Assembly: GCA_932521025.1 (NCBI GenBank)
Contig: OW051471.1
Span: 6,572,001-6,636,000, forward strand
DNA from: Oscheius onirici
Lineage: Eukaryota; Nematoda; Chromadorea; Rhabditida; Rhabditidae
Direction of reading: 5' to 3'
DNA: 64,000 nucleotides
Shown: positions 17,501 through 27,544 of the stretch, one piece after another
Position numbering within the stretch: position 1 is the stretch's first letter
Layout of the letters: the number at the start of each line of letters is the position of its first letter
Made by a program: the position numbers and the translations under genes
Notes under the pieces: generated by a model
The model's input: the letters and a program-made list of their open reading frames with translations, nothing else
What the model was told of the DNA's origin: nothing
Database searches by the model: none

Positions 17501-18498
17501 GTTAAAGTATTTCTTTTTCTCCAAGAAGGTTCCAACAAGAAGTGTCCATTTAGCGGGTTACTGGTGTTGAACTGTCAGAAAATCTCTGAGCACTATATTT
17601 TCCAAGAACTTGAGTCATCTCATCATTGTTAGAATATTCTTTAGCTTTTTTGTCCTATTGTCCTTTGTTGTTCCTCTCACAAAACTGAAGCGAATCGACA
17701 TGTGGAATTGTGGGGTAGAAGACCGAAAGATGTTTTCATGGAATCACCAGACTGAACCCTGTTTTCTCCCGTACGGGTTCTAAGCGAGTAGAGTATGCAT
17801 GTTAACGGGCTCATGCCCGGCCAGGCCAGTAGACATTGTTTCTCATTGGCTGGCCTATGTAAAAAGAACTGAAGCTTCGGTAAATGTCCATGCACAACTG
17901 TATTTGTGTGTAAGTTGTGTGGAATTTACAGAATCACCAGTGAGTGTTTTAATCAGCTGAGTGACAATCGCGATTTGCCATTTCCCTTCTTTTCTGACGG
18001 TTCCAAGTTCTTGCCCATGAATCCGAATGAAGCCATTGCCAACAGGTATTTTTTGGTAGTTCACACGTTGAAAACGCTGATAGATGTCTTGCTGTCCGAG
18101 AGATTATCTGGCAGCTCGAGTATTACCTCTGGTTTTTAGGATTGTTCGAAAACAAAATATTTCAGCGCTAATGAGATCTTTCAGAGAACAGTTGTTACAT
18201 ATATTTGGATAAAGGAACAATCAATGCTTTGACCGAAGAACAGTTTGACCGAATCCTGGAAGTGTACACACTGGTACTTCCTTTGATTTGTCACTCCTTC
18301 CTGTGTTGACACCTTGGGTGTCTAATATAAGTACCGAGCAAGCCCAAAGAAGGCGTCTTCTCAACCTAACTTCCCCTAACTGTTTCAGGTATTCTGGAAT
18401 AAAGTTTTCTTTGGTGTGAGCCAGTGTCCAAACAGTCGAGGAAAAGAGTAATCGTAACTCTCCAGTTTCTGAAAATTCAAAAATACAGTTAGCCGCCA
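14561..18498. other. Large intergenic region upstream of JNK
   Basis: Nearly 4 kb without a gene I can support. Open frames are short, lack motifs and often start with non-ATG codons. A purine-rich plus-strand frame (16901-17131, Arg/Lys/Glu-rich) and its antisense partner are composition artefacts. Around 17900-18040 a plus-strand frame (DGSKFLPMNPNEAIANR, then a gt) looks mildly protein-like, and a minus-strand frame overlaps it; neither could be connected to neighbouring exons, so this may be a gene remnant. A small hairpin (aggccag/ctggcct) lies near 17820-17855. The JNK promoter should be at the left end. Confidence 0.45.
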
Positions 18499-18692
18499 AT
18501 ACGGGGCTGACTCGCGGTAAAAATGTTCGATTTGAAAAAGGTCACGTTGCAAAAATCTTGGCTGAGTATCCACTGCTTACATGTTATATCAATTTGGCTA
18601 CAGCACACAAACATTGGATAGTCAGCCAAGATTTTAGCAAAGTGGCCTTTTTCAAATCGAACATTTCTATATACCGCGAGTCAGCCCGTCAG
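18499..18692. mobile_element. Fold-back (MITE-like) element upstream of NDUFAF2
   Basis: Two inverted arms of about 75 nt (18499-18572 and 18615-18692), about 90 percent identical, flank a loop of about 42 nt. Arms share GGGCTGACTCGCGGTA at the outside and AATCTTGGCTGA at the inside. Outer ends are TAC.../...GTA, consistent with a TA target duplication of Tc1/mariner-type MITEs, though the duplication itself is not clear. No coding capacity. It ends about 74 bp before the NDUFAF2 ATG. Confidence 0.8.
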
Positions 18693-18765
18693 TACTCTGT
18701 TCTTACCGCGATCATCTGACCCCCACAAATTTCCTGCGGCAACTGTATTTCCAGGCATTGAAGCC

Positions 18766-19297
18766 ATGAGTCGTCCTGGTGCATGGAATCGAGTTGTTCA
18801 GAACATTTGGAAATATTTAAAGAAAGATTGGTCTCAAAAGGTTTTTTATATTTTTTCCAACAACCTGATTTTTTGTAGCATTATGTTGGAGAAGACGCTT
18901 ATGGACATCGTTTCTACGAAATTACAAACAGCCGTCAGAACGTGTCTCGGTATTTGATTGCCAGACTAGAATCTTATTTTTTCTCAGAGGTTTCGATCCA
19001 TCTTCCAAACAATCGGAATCTCAACCAAGTATAGAATGGCAAGCTTGGCTTCGAGGAACAAGAAGATTTCCTCCGTCTGATAAAGAAATCGCATTCAATA
19101 CAGCTCGGCAACAGGTATATTTTAGTTGTTGTTCTTTCAGTTTATGAAAAATTCAGGCCCAGTTATCGGAAAATGTTTCAACAGAAAAGAAGGCGCCGTC
19201 AGTACATTCCCAAGGAAAACATTCTGGAGAATCTCCTTCGTTCCCGAACTACAAGGAGTACGAAACAGTTCCTGGCTATAAAAATAAGAAAAAATAG
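18766..19297 (+). CDS. ndufaf2: Mitochondrial complex I assembly factor NDUFAF2 (mimitin)
   Basis: NDUFAF2 is a paralogue of complex I subunit NDUFA12 and binds a late assembly intermediate in the mitochondrial matrix. Four exons encode about 140 residues: N-terminus MSRPGAWNRVVQNIWKYL, then YVGEDAYGHRFYEI and the family hallmark IEWQAWLRGTRRFPPSDKEI, with a hydrophilic tail ending in a Lys run. Introns are 38-45 nt and canonical. The ATG at 18766 matches the usual start relative to the first helix. No presequence is obvious, as is common in this family. A fold-back element lies directly upstream, so its promoter is compressed or overlaps the repeat. PDI follows 345 bp downstream with its own TATA box. 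Confidence 0.88.
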
Positions 19298-19600
19298 CAA
19301 AAGCCACGACTAGTTTAGCCTAGAATGCGTTATTGTTTTATGTCATTACGAGTATAGAAAGAAAAGTTTGACTTTCTCCAGCAGAATGAACTTGTTTTTG
19401 GTTGCCACCAAAAATGTGCTATCGTAAAAAAAAAAAAAATTCGAAAACCAGCCGAAACGGTATTACGCTTTCAAATGGGTCCCACCACGATTTTAATGAG
19501 CAACGACGCAAAACTTTTCTGTTCCCGGATTATCGTTCGTCCTTTCGTCAATTCAAAGTTTCGCTTTTGTTTACTTGACAAAACTTGTCAGATTTAGCAC

Positions 19601-19608
19601 TATAAAAA
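19601..19608 (+). promoter_or_regulatory. TATA box of the PDI gene
   Basis: TATAAAAA lies 35 bp before the PDI ATG (19643), a spacing that leaves only a very short 5' UTR. The 300 bp upstream, between NDUFAF2 and this site, contain an A run (about 19426-19439) and no gene. A CCACCACG stretch near 19481 resembles the CCACG half of an ER-stress element, but the CCAAT half was not seen. Confidence 0.6.
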
Positions 19609-19642
19609 GAAGCTCGATCAAGAAGAAGAACACTATACAACG

Positions 19643-21269
19643 ATGCGCTTCTGGTACCCCGTTCTTCTCGCTTTCTTACCGGCAATTTTTGCCTCGGAGA
19701 TTCCCGAGGAATACATCACGGCTGCTGAAGCCTCAAAGCTTCAGGAGGTTTATTTCTCTTTCTTGTGCACCCTTTCATCGTATTTTCTTTAGAATGGCGA
19801 AACGGTTGTGATTGCCTTCTCCACAAAGCATTGCCCTCATTGCCAACGTTTTGGACAACTGCTCGGAAACTACAGAGAGGCCTTCAAGACTTCGGAAGTA
19901 GATGCAAGGATTCACAAGCTGGACACCCAAGACGATGAAAACAAAGAGTTCGTGAAGAAGTTCGACATTCAAGGAGTCCCCACTGTCTATGTCTTTGTCG
20001 GCAAGCAAGATGAAATCAAGTATGAAGGAAGTCGTGAAGTGACCGATCTCACCAACTTTGTCAAGAGGGTACAAAACCTGAAGACGGAAGTTTTGATCAG
20101 TGCCGAGGATATTTCCAACTTCAAGGTGACTTTTTCTCAGTTTTCATAAATGTATTTACATTTTAGTCGACCACACCTGCTCTACTGGTCGTCGTATCGA
20201 ATCCCGAAGAGAAGCTCGCTGTCATTGAATCTGCTGCTAAGGACAACATTGAAGTCGCCATTGCTTATACTTCTGCCGATTTGGCTAAGGACCTGGGCTT
20301 GTCTGAAGGACTTCACATGTTCCGTGAAGATGGCGAAACCGTGTTGGCTGAAATTCCAAAAGAGTTGTATAAACTGAATGCCTGGATCAAGGTCGCCGCT
20401 CTTCGGACTATCTCCACTTTCCCATCCGCTGCCAGAGAAATCTTTTCCTCCGGAATTCATGATATTCTTTTCCTAATTGACGAGGATGGTGCTATTGCTT
20501 GTATGTTTCCTGTCTTGTTCAAAATTATTTTTAAATTCTAGCGAACAAATGGGTGAAGAATATAGCCGAGGAATATCGTGGAAAAGTCGTCTTCGCAGTC
20601 ATTGATTTGAAAGACGAGGAAAGCGCTCATGCTCTTGATTTCTTCTCGGTCAAGAAGGATGCTAAGGGACCCATTATCAAGATGTTCAATGATGAAAGGC
20701 GCAAGCAGTATTGGATGCACGAGGACGTCACAAATGTTTCTGTCCTTCTTTGGCTGGAGAAGTACTTCAATGACGAACTTTCTGCTCACATGAGATCGGA
20801 GGACGTATCGGAAGACTGGAACTCTAAGCCACTTACCGTTTTGGTTGGATCCAATTTTGAAGAGGTTTTCTATTTCCATTTGTTAACATTTCAACTTGTT
20901 TAGATCGTGTTTGACAAAGAGAAGTCTGTCTTCGTGATGTTCCACGCTCCTTGGTGTCACCACTGCAAGAAGTTGATGCCCGATTTTGAAAAGCTTGCGG
21001 ATTACTTTGCCGACAACACCAATGTGATCATCGCTAAACTGGATGCCACTGCCAACGATATTGACGACGGAAAAGGAGACATCCAAGGATTCCCCACTTT
21101 GAGACTCTACAAGGTACATAATATTTCTGTCTTACTTTAGGTTTTTTTCCAGGCTGGTGACAACAGTATTGCCGAGTACAGTGGAAATCGCGCTTATGAG
21201 GATTTGTTGAAGTTCGTGGAAGATCAGACTTCGGAAAATGACGTTATGGAAGATCACGATGAACTTTAA
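19643..21269 (+). CDS. pdi: Protein disulfide isomerase with atypical CPHC and CHHC active sites
   Basis: An ER-lumen thiol oxidoreductase. A 17-residue signal peptide (MRFWYPVLLAFLPAIFA) precedes the a domain with active site HCPHCQ, the b and b' domains (YTSADLAKDLGL, DILFLIDEDG), the a' domain with PWCHHCKK, an acidic tail and the ER retrieval signal HDEL. The a-b-b'-a' order and length of about 485 residues are normal for PDI/ERp family members. Both active sites depart from canonical CGHC: the first has Pro and lacks the preceding Trp, the second has His-His. Six exons with 40-55 nt introns. TATA box at 19601 and AATAAA at 21306. The next gene begins 138 bp downstream, suggesting the head of a PDI/carbonic anhydrase/ATPAF2 operon. 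Confidence 0.95.
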
Positions 21270-21407
21270 ATCCATTTTTAGTGCTTTGTTTTTGTTTTAG
21301 GCAATAATAAAGTTTGTTTCGCCGATTGGTTTCTATCCGTATTACGTTAGTTACAACACGCGTACTTTCTTTTTTCTCATTGTCAGTTTAGTCTACATTC
21401 TCATAGG
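21270..21407 (+). promoter_or_regulatory. Intercistronic region PDI to carbonic anhydrase
   Basis: 138 bp containing the AATAAA of PDI (21306-21311), a TC-rich tract (tttcttttttctc) and an acceptor-like tcatag one base before the next ATG. This spacing and order match nematode operon intercistronic regions processed by spliced-leader trans-splicing. Confidence 0.5.
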
Positions 21408-22505
21408 ATGGTTGGTTTAAAGAAGGTGCTAGATGGGGTGATCAGGTTTCGGCAAACTGTCCGAAAGGACCTTGTGAGTTATTTCTATTTGGCATAATAA
21501 CATTTGTTTCATGAAGGTGAAACAATTTGAGAAAGTCCGAGAGAACCCGGCACCAAGAGCAATCTTTTTCACGTGTATGGACTCGAGGATCCTTCCGGCC
21601 AGGTTTTTTACGATTTTAAGTTTTTAATCCTTTTTTTTCAGATTCACTCAAAGCCAGGTAGGTATACCTGAGCGCGAGCCGAGCTGGCTCCTCAATCTTA
21701 ACTGACGTCAAAAAAGAAATTGAAATGAAAATCCGAGTTATTTCAGGTCGGAGACATGTTTGTAGTGCGGAATTCGGGAAATATGATTCCACATTCGAAC
21801 AATTACGGATCTGCTGGCTACGAAGTTTCCGTTACGACCGAACCAGCAGCCCTCGAATTAGCTGTTAAACGTGGAAAGATCAATCACGTCATTGTTTGTG
21901 GACATTCTGACTGTAAAGTATGACCATAGTGTTTATTAGTGCTTATTTATCTGATTTAGGCTGTGAACACGCTATATAACTTGTCCTGCTGCCCGAAAAA
22001 CTTCGATCCACAGTCTCCGATGGATCACTGGCTTCGTCGACACGGCTATGCTTCAATGAAGAAACTGGAGGAACGTCTGGCAGTCAGAGGAGCTGAGCCA
22101 CTTACTTTCATTGGCGGAAATCCTCTTTTCAGGTAAAATGGTGTCCATACTTCTTTTGCAATCAATCTTCTACCTTCTTTTATAAACAACTTTTCAGTTT
22201 CGAGGCAGTAATTGATCCCGAAGAGCAATGGGGAATTGAAGACAAGTTATCCCAAATAAATACTCTTCAGCAGCTCGAAAATATCGCCAGTCATGGGTAA
22301 AAAATTCTTTTTTGGAAAAAAAATTCTGCTTAGCTTCTTGAAAGACTTTCTAGAAAACGGATCGGTCAATCTTCATGCGATGTGGTTTGACATTTACGAA
22401 GGAGAGATGTACTTGTTCAGCAAGGAAAAGCGGCGTTTTGTGATCATAGACGAAAACTCCGTAGAAGATCTTCTGAAAGAGAATGAGAAAAATAACCGAG
22501 TTTAA
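21408..22505 (+). CDS. bca-1: Beta-class carbonic anhydrase
   Basis: A zinc enzyme for CO2 hydration, of the beta class found in invertebrates but absent from vertebrates. The fold's ligands are visible: Cys and the Asp/Arg dyad in FFTCMDSRILP, then His and Cys in VCGHSDCK. Also conserved are GDMFVVRNSGNMIP, VTTEPAALELAVKRG, KLSQINTLQQLENIASHG and LHAMWFDIYEGEMY. The protein of about 265 residues starts MVGLKKVLDGVIRF and matches animal beta-CAs end to end; no clear mitochondrial presequence is seen. Seven to eight short exons, one of them very small (FTQSQ). AATAAA at 22599. Same-strand spacing suggests co-transcription with PDI and ATPAF2. Confidence 0.95.
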
Positions 22506-22692
22506 GTCATATCATTTTTTTTTCGTTTTATCCACAAACCTTTTAGCTTTTGTAAATTCCGGTGGTTCATGTGATATGTTGCCATTTTTAACGAGTACAA
22601 TAAAGGCTAACAATTCCGAATGCTTCGTTTTATTAAACTGCTAGACACTGTTTGAATGCTTGTATTTGTTGAATTTGAAATAATTGTTTTAG
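22506..22692 (+). promoter_or_regulatory. Intercistronic region carbonic anhydrase to ATPAF2
   Basis: 187 bp with the upstream gene's AATAAA (22599-22604), a T-rich stretch (tgaaataattgtttt) and TTTTAG (22687-22692) placed directly before the ATPAF2 ATG, leaving no 5' UTR. This is what a trans-splice site abutting the start codon would look like. Confidence 0.5.
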
Positions 22693-24206
22693 ATGAGCAT
22701 GGTTGCACAAGTATTCACTCGTCGTTTGTCGCAACAAGCTACGAAAGCATCTGCTCTGGTAAAGAGACGACGTTTTTATAAGGTCTTTTATTTCAATGAC
22801 TGCAATCCACATTTTTAGGAAGTGGGTCTTGTGCTGGAAAACGACAATGGGAGTTTTTTCAAAGTTAGTCTCGACGGGAAAATTCTGAAGACGCTCGCTG
22901 GAAATCCGCTGAAGGTGGGACTATTTCGCAATGGTAGAGCACTAGTATATAAAGCGCTTCCTTTCCTCTTCCTAAAATAGAAATGATGTCCGGTAGTTTA
23001 CAAACTCACGGTGAAGGGAATCATTTCCAAAGCTTCTTCACCTGACTTGCTTACTATACTTGCCATACTTGTATTCCTAGAAGATAATCTGGATGGCGGA
23101 ACTAGTGCTCGATCGGCAAGCCGACAAACCAGTATTAGTAAACCAAGAAGCTGAAATATTTGAATGGAATTTAACTTTTAACAACGTTGGGAAAACATAC
23201 GATTAGAAGTTATAAAAATGCAAACCGTACAGCAAAAAAGAGGCCAACACCAAGTAGATGAAGTGCTATGTTATGCAAAGTCATTCTGGCTCATGCCCAA
23301 AGCAGTTGATCGATTGTTCGTTGGAGGTGATAAGCTGATCGTGTATGCCGTTCCGGTGACTGATTCGACTTCACACAGAGTAAACATCGCCAAATATTGA
23401 GTCACCTCATATTTTCAACGATTTTCTTTTTTTCAGATCCAATCAGAGCCGTTGGCTCTTGCTGTCGCCGAGGAATGGAGTTCTCAGGAAGAATTCATTG
23501 AAATGGGACATATGCGGCTCACCGGACTCTCATTCACTGCACAGGATAATCCTCTTCATACAACCAAGCAAGTTTTTTCTTAGATTGTACATAACTAGTT
23601 TCAGAGAATCGATCATGTCTAAGATTTTGGAATATCTTCATGGAGACACGGTTCTCTTTTTCAATCCCGATAGTGAACGACTTCTGACGTAAGTCCTTTT
23701 TTCTGTTTTTATAAGAGGTTTTTTAGTGCCGAGAAGGAAAGCTGGCTTCCTGCAATCACGCATATTAACAAAGGACTCGGAACTGGCTTCGTTCCTACTG
23801 AAAACATGTTCGGTAAATTCTTCTATTTTCAAATGTAAAAACATAATTTCAGAGCACGCTGTGAAAACGAAAGATCACGAAAGAGTGAAGAAATGGCTGC
23901 TCAGTCACAACCATTGGGCTCTACATGGAATGCAATACGCCGTAGAGACTGCAAAAAGTGTCATTTTGCCGTATAATGTGACTACATTCAATCTTTCTGC
24001 CGGAGATGCTATCACCTGTGCGATGCTCGAGCAGAAGATTCAGGCTGAAACCTGGGGAGACGTACGATTCAAAAAAGTTTGTAACGAATCGTGTTCAGGT
24101 CGAATGGGCTCATGGAATAGAACAGGAGGAGCTGACTTCTCGACTGTCAGCAGCTTGTCTGTTTGTCTATTTCAACTCCCACAACTACACTTCAACAAAG
24201 CTATAA
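22693..24206 (+). CDS. atpaf2: ATP synthase F1 assembly chaperone ATPAF2/ATP12
   Basis: ATP12 binds free F1 alpha subunit in the mitochondrial matrix and hands it to the assembling F1 head. The N-terminus is a credible presequence (MSMVAQVFTRRLSQQATKAS, Arg-rich, no acidic residues) followed by RRRFYKEVGL. Family signatures: SLDGKILKTLAGNPLK, EPLALAVAEEW, MGHMRLTGL, NHWALHGMQYAVETAKS, LEQKIQAETWGDVEWAHGIE and a short tail. Introns are about 40-70 nt except one of about 520 nt (22916-23436). That intron contains a 60-codon ATG frame (23218-23400) with no homology I recognise and which the flanking exons skip. About 270 residues, typical length. Confidence 0.93.
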
Positions 24207-24270
24207 GAGAAAAAGTTAAATAGTTTGTTTTGTTCTTATTAACGTTTGTTTTTGAGATAAATATTTTTAT

Positions 24271-25347
24271 TTAGATATCTCCGTTGATATCGAACTTGAC
24301 CGTGTGATAAACACAAGCAGCGTAGTTGTCGGTGGGAGAGCACAGACGTTCGATAGAGTTCAACAGACTGGTCTGATACGAAATAAGTTAGAAGACAGAT
24401 TCAACAAACCTTGTAGCTCTGACTGACTCCTTTTCTGTTCTCGAAGGTCTCGCACATCTGTCTGCATTGCTTCTTTCTCGATTCTTCCACTTGCTCTCGG
24501 TCGACTACATGGACAACAGCTGTCAGAACTCCCTGTTTCAAATAGTTCCAATATTCTTGCATTTTCTCTCGTTCCTCGTCCTGCTTTTCGGACATTTCAT
24601 CCTTCGACGGCGTGCACATCTAGATATCTCTTCCAATCGAACCACTTTAACATACCTTGAAACTCAAAGTCTGCATTTGCTCGTCAACTGCACATTCCTG
24701 ACTTCCTTCATTGGTAATGTACTTTTGGAAGGACTTGGCCTCGTCGTCCTTCAATCCGACATTCTCTTGACACATGTGACAGAACGAGCTGGAAATTGCT
24801 ATTAGTTAGTTGACTTCTTTACTAACCAAGTCTGCTTGTTTTTTAACATTTGTCGAAGCTGCCCGTTTTTGCTCTGAGGACACCAATTGGTCCGAGTTAT
24901 ATTGGCACAGATGCTATCAACGCCTGTGGGGCGACCCTCTGCCTGACACGGAATATTTTGACCCAATTGAAGAAAGGCTTCGATGTATCTGAAAATTTGT
25001 TAACACTTGAAATTAGCAGAAAAGTAACGGGTTTTTGATCGGACGGAGCATTCGGAAGGAGAGACGTGCGCGATAACAAGCCGGAAAAGAGATGGTCTTC
25101 GTCTGCCCGTTGACATCTGTTATGGTCGCCTTGTCGCCATCTTCAGCTCCGTCGACCATTTCGAAGGAAAGTTGGAGAGAGGAACGATCAATTACGTCGG
25201 ATCGCACTGCGGATATCTTCGATTCGATTGAAGACAAGACTCACTGTTCGGGCAAGGCTGAGTGATGTTCTCTCGAATAGCAATATAGACTTGTTTCGAA
25301 AGCACTGCTGGTAGTAAAAACAAAACAAATGCATATTGAAGAGTCAT
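24271..25347 (-). CDS. Secreted cysteine-rich protein of unknown function
   Basis: Six exons encode about 270 residues. The start at 25347 gives a good signal peptide (MTLQYAFVLFLLPAVLS); an in-frame upstream ATG at 25419 would add 24 polar residues and is less likely. At least ten cysteines in the mature part, including SFCHMCQEN, ECAVDEQMQ, KMCTPS, KQCRQMCE and RLCSPTDNYAACVYH, imply several disulfides. N-glycosylation sequons NIT occur twice. An acidic, charged helix-like segment (DEREKMQ-type) lies between Cys pairs. No family is recognised; the paired Cys with helical spacing is loosely saposin-like, but this is a guess. Its start lies 144 bp from the stop of GPKOW, so the two could be a two-gene minus-strand unit. 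Confidence 0.8.
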
Positions 25348-25491
25348 TGCTGATGTCTTGCAGCTTTGTTCCCACTGCTTATAAATGGCAACTGGCGTGA
25401 GATGCTTGACCTCGTTCATTTTGGAACAAGTTCATACAGACTGTTTGCTCATCGTTTCTCATATACAAGCATGAGGTTTATTTTCGACTCG

Positions 25492-27305
25492 TTACATATC
25501 GTAATCGTCCTCATACGTCGGTTTGTACAGACAGACATCATCAAAGTCCAGATCTACCATTTTGTTCTCTCGATTCAATAGACGAGCAGTTACTCGATCT
25601 CTTTTCTTATCCTTCCGTTCCATTATGGCAGGCGATCCACTGTAGCGACCTCTCACCACCATGATTCGATCTCCTTCGACTCGTGGTATCACCGTCTCCA
25701 TCCAATTTTGATTCAAGTCTGAAAACTCGATTTTTGAAAGAAAAAAAGAGACACACTGTAATAAATTTGTCCATAATCGTCCTGAATAGATATGTCTTTC
25801 CTGGAGGCGACGTCCACCACTTGTAGCTTTTGTTTATATAACTTTCCACGATCGTAATCTTTGTTGATAAATCGAATAACAAGATCTGGTCGGATCCAAA
25901 GCTCTTCGGAAGTATCACGAGACGTCCCTTCTTTTGAGTCAATTATCGCAATATCATCGTCGTCTCCTCGTTCTTTTCTCCGAATAGCATCCTCCATTTT
26001 AGAACGTTTCTTGTCGATCTGAGTCTTTGCAGTGTCGTACTCCCTTTTGTCTAAAACACTCCATTCGTTAACTATATTCACAATAAACGTACTAAGACAT
26101 TTGGCATCTCGTTCGTATTCCTTTTTCGACACTTTCTGTATGGCGAATAAAGAGACTTTGACTGTTTCTCCTCCCAAAGCAAGTCGAACATAGACACTGT
26201 TGTTGTCATCATCACGTGATTCTACCTAAATCAGGGAATTCGAAAAAGACAAAAAAACTTACAGTTCCGTATTTTCCTGAGTTTCTTCCAGACGAGATTT
26301 TAACAAGAGAGTTCCTAGTTATTTCACCACTTGTTTCTTCGTCCTCTTTGGTATTTCCAGTCTTCTTTTTGTCATACGGATGACGCGGTGTTGCACCTAA
26401 TCCTAATCCTTTTGGACGTTGAGCATTCACTTGAGGTGCAACGACCTGAAAACGAACTAAGTATGCGGTGAAATTTTAACAAAACTTTTGCTAATTTTAC
26501 AGAATGCTGTGTTTCATTAGCGGGGAAGCCTAGTTCCATGAGGATGTATATTTTACTTTAAAACTGCGTAGCTTTCGTCCATAAACGTTCTTTTACTTTG
26601 TTGTCAAACGATTAAAATCTTTTTCTTTTGAATTCAAAGCTTACCTTTGGTTGCTTTCCAATACCACTGCCTTCAGTCCATCCACAGCCTCGGAGAATCG
26701 CCAGACCAAATTTCTCTATTGGAATACTTCTGTAATCGGCATCGACAGCTACGCCAATAGTTTCGCCTCCGATTTGAATGACTTCTCTCTTCATGGTTGT
26801 TTCGATCTGAAATGCTTGAAAATAAGATAGCGGAACCGAAAATCCTACCTGGACAGCTGTTGATCCATTGTCGGTTAGAATGGCCAGACGAGCAGTTTCT
26901 TCTTCAGTGATAACTCCAGCTTTCTGCTTTTCTACGAGTTTGGCGATTCTCCAGTCATTTTCAACAACGAGTGGAATAACCATGTGCTTGTCTTCTTCAT
27001 CTTCTTCTTTTCTGCAACATTATCTTCAGAGGATTAGCGAAAAAAAACTTACAGAGCGGCTCCATTCTCAAATTTTTCGAGCCTTCGTCGTTTAGCTTGA
27101 CGAGCTTGTTCTTCTAGATCACGTTCTTCATCACTGTCGACATGGACTGAAAAGAAGAGTTTTTAGAGAAATGAAAACGAAAGCAACCTGCTGTTACTTC
27201 GGTCGTGGGTTTGATGAGCTTGGTAACTGTCCGTTTAACTCCGAAAGAGACCTTGATAGTAGTATCGGAGCTTTCAGCGACAATGTTGTCTGATTGTTCG
27301 CCCAT
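25492..27305 (-). CDS. gpkow: GPKOW/Spp2-like spliceosomal G-patch and KOW protein
   Basis: GPKOW (yeast Spp2) binds the DEAH helicase PRP2/DHX16 through its G-patch and activates it in the catalytic spliceosome. The start MGEQSDNIVAESSD matches the family. A central conserved segment (EKFGLAILRGCGWTEGSGIG) contains the degenerate G-patch. The first KOW (LVKISSGRNSGKYGTV) is followed by a charged helical stretch (KKRSKMEDAIRRKERG) and the second KOW (MVVRGRYSGSPAIMERKD) near the C-terminus, ending DVCLYKPTYEDDYDM. About 475 residues in eight to nine exons, normal length. The start ATG is preceded by cttcag 12 nt upstream. A decayed LINE begins 240 bp upstream of the start codon, so the promoter is confined to that gap or overlaps the insertion. 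Confidence 0.92.
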
Positions 27306-27544
27306 TTCGTGAACTACCCTGAAGTAAAGGTGAATGCGCGTTGGAAGATAAACTGGAATAAAATGAGAAACTTGGTCGAAAGACAATGTTTCGAATAGAG
27401 CACCACTACATCGCTTACGCTCTTTCTTGGCGCTTTCCGTGCTGCTGAGGAAACAAATGATCCGTCCAACCGAAAATGCTAACCGATTTGCCGCGAATGT
27501 AAAAATTTCAAACTCGCCTGACACAAAATGCGCTCGGAAAATCA

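Noticed and set aside
23218-23400. ATG-started 60-codon frame in the long ATPAF2 intron
   Set aside because: ATP12 homology passes from GNPLK to IQSEPLA without it, and no splice sites link it to neighbours; could be checked by RNA but not reported as a gene.
25348-25419. Upstream in-frame ATG (MNEVKHLTPV) for the secreted Cys-rich protein
   Set aside because: Would bury the signal peptide behind 24 polar residues; the second ATG gives a normal secretory start.
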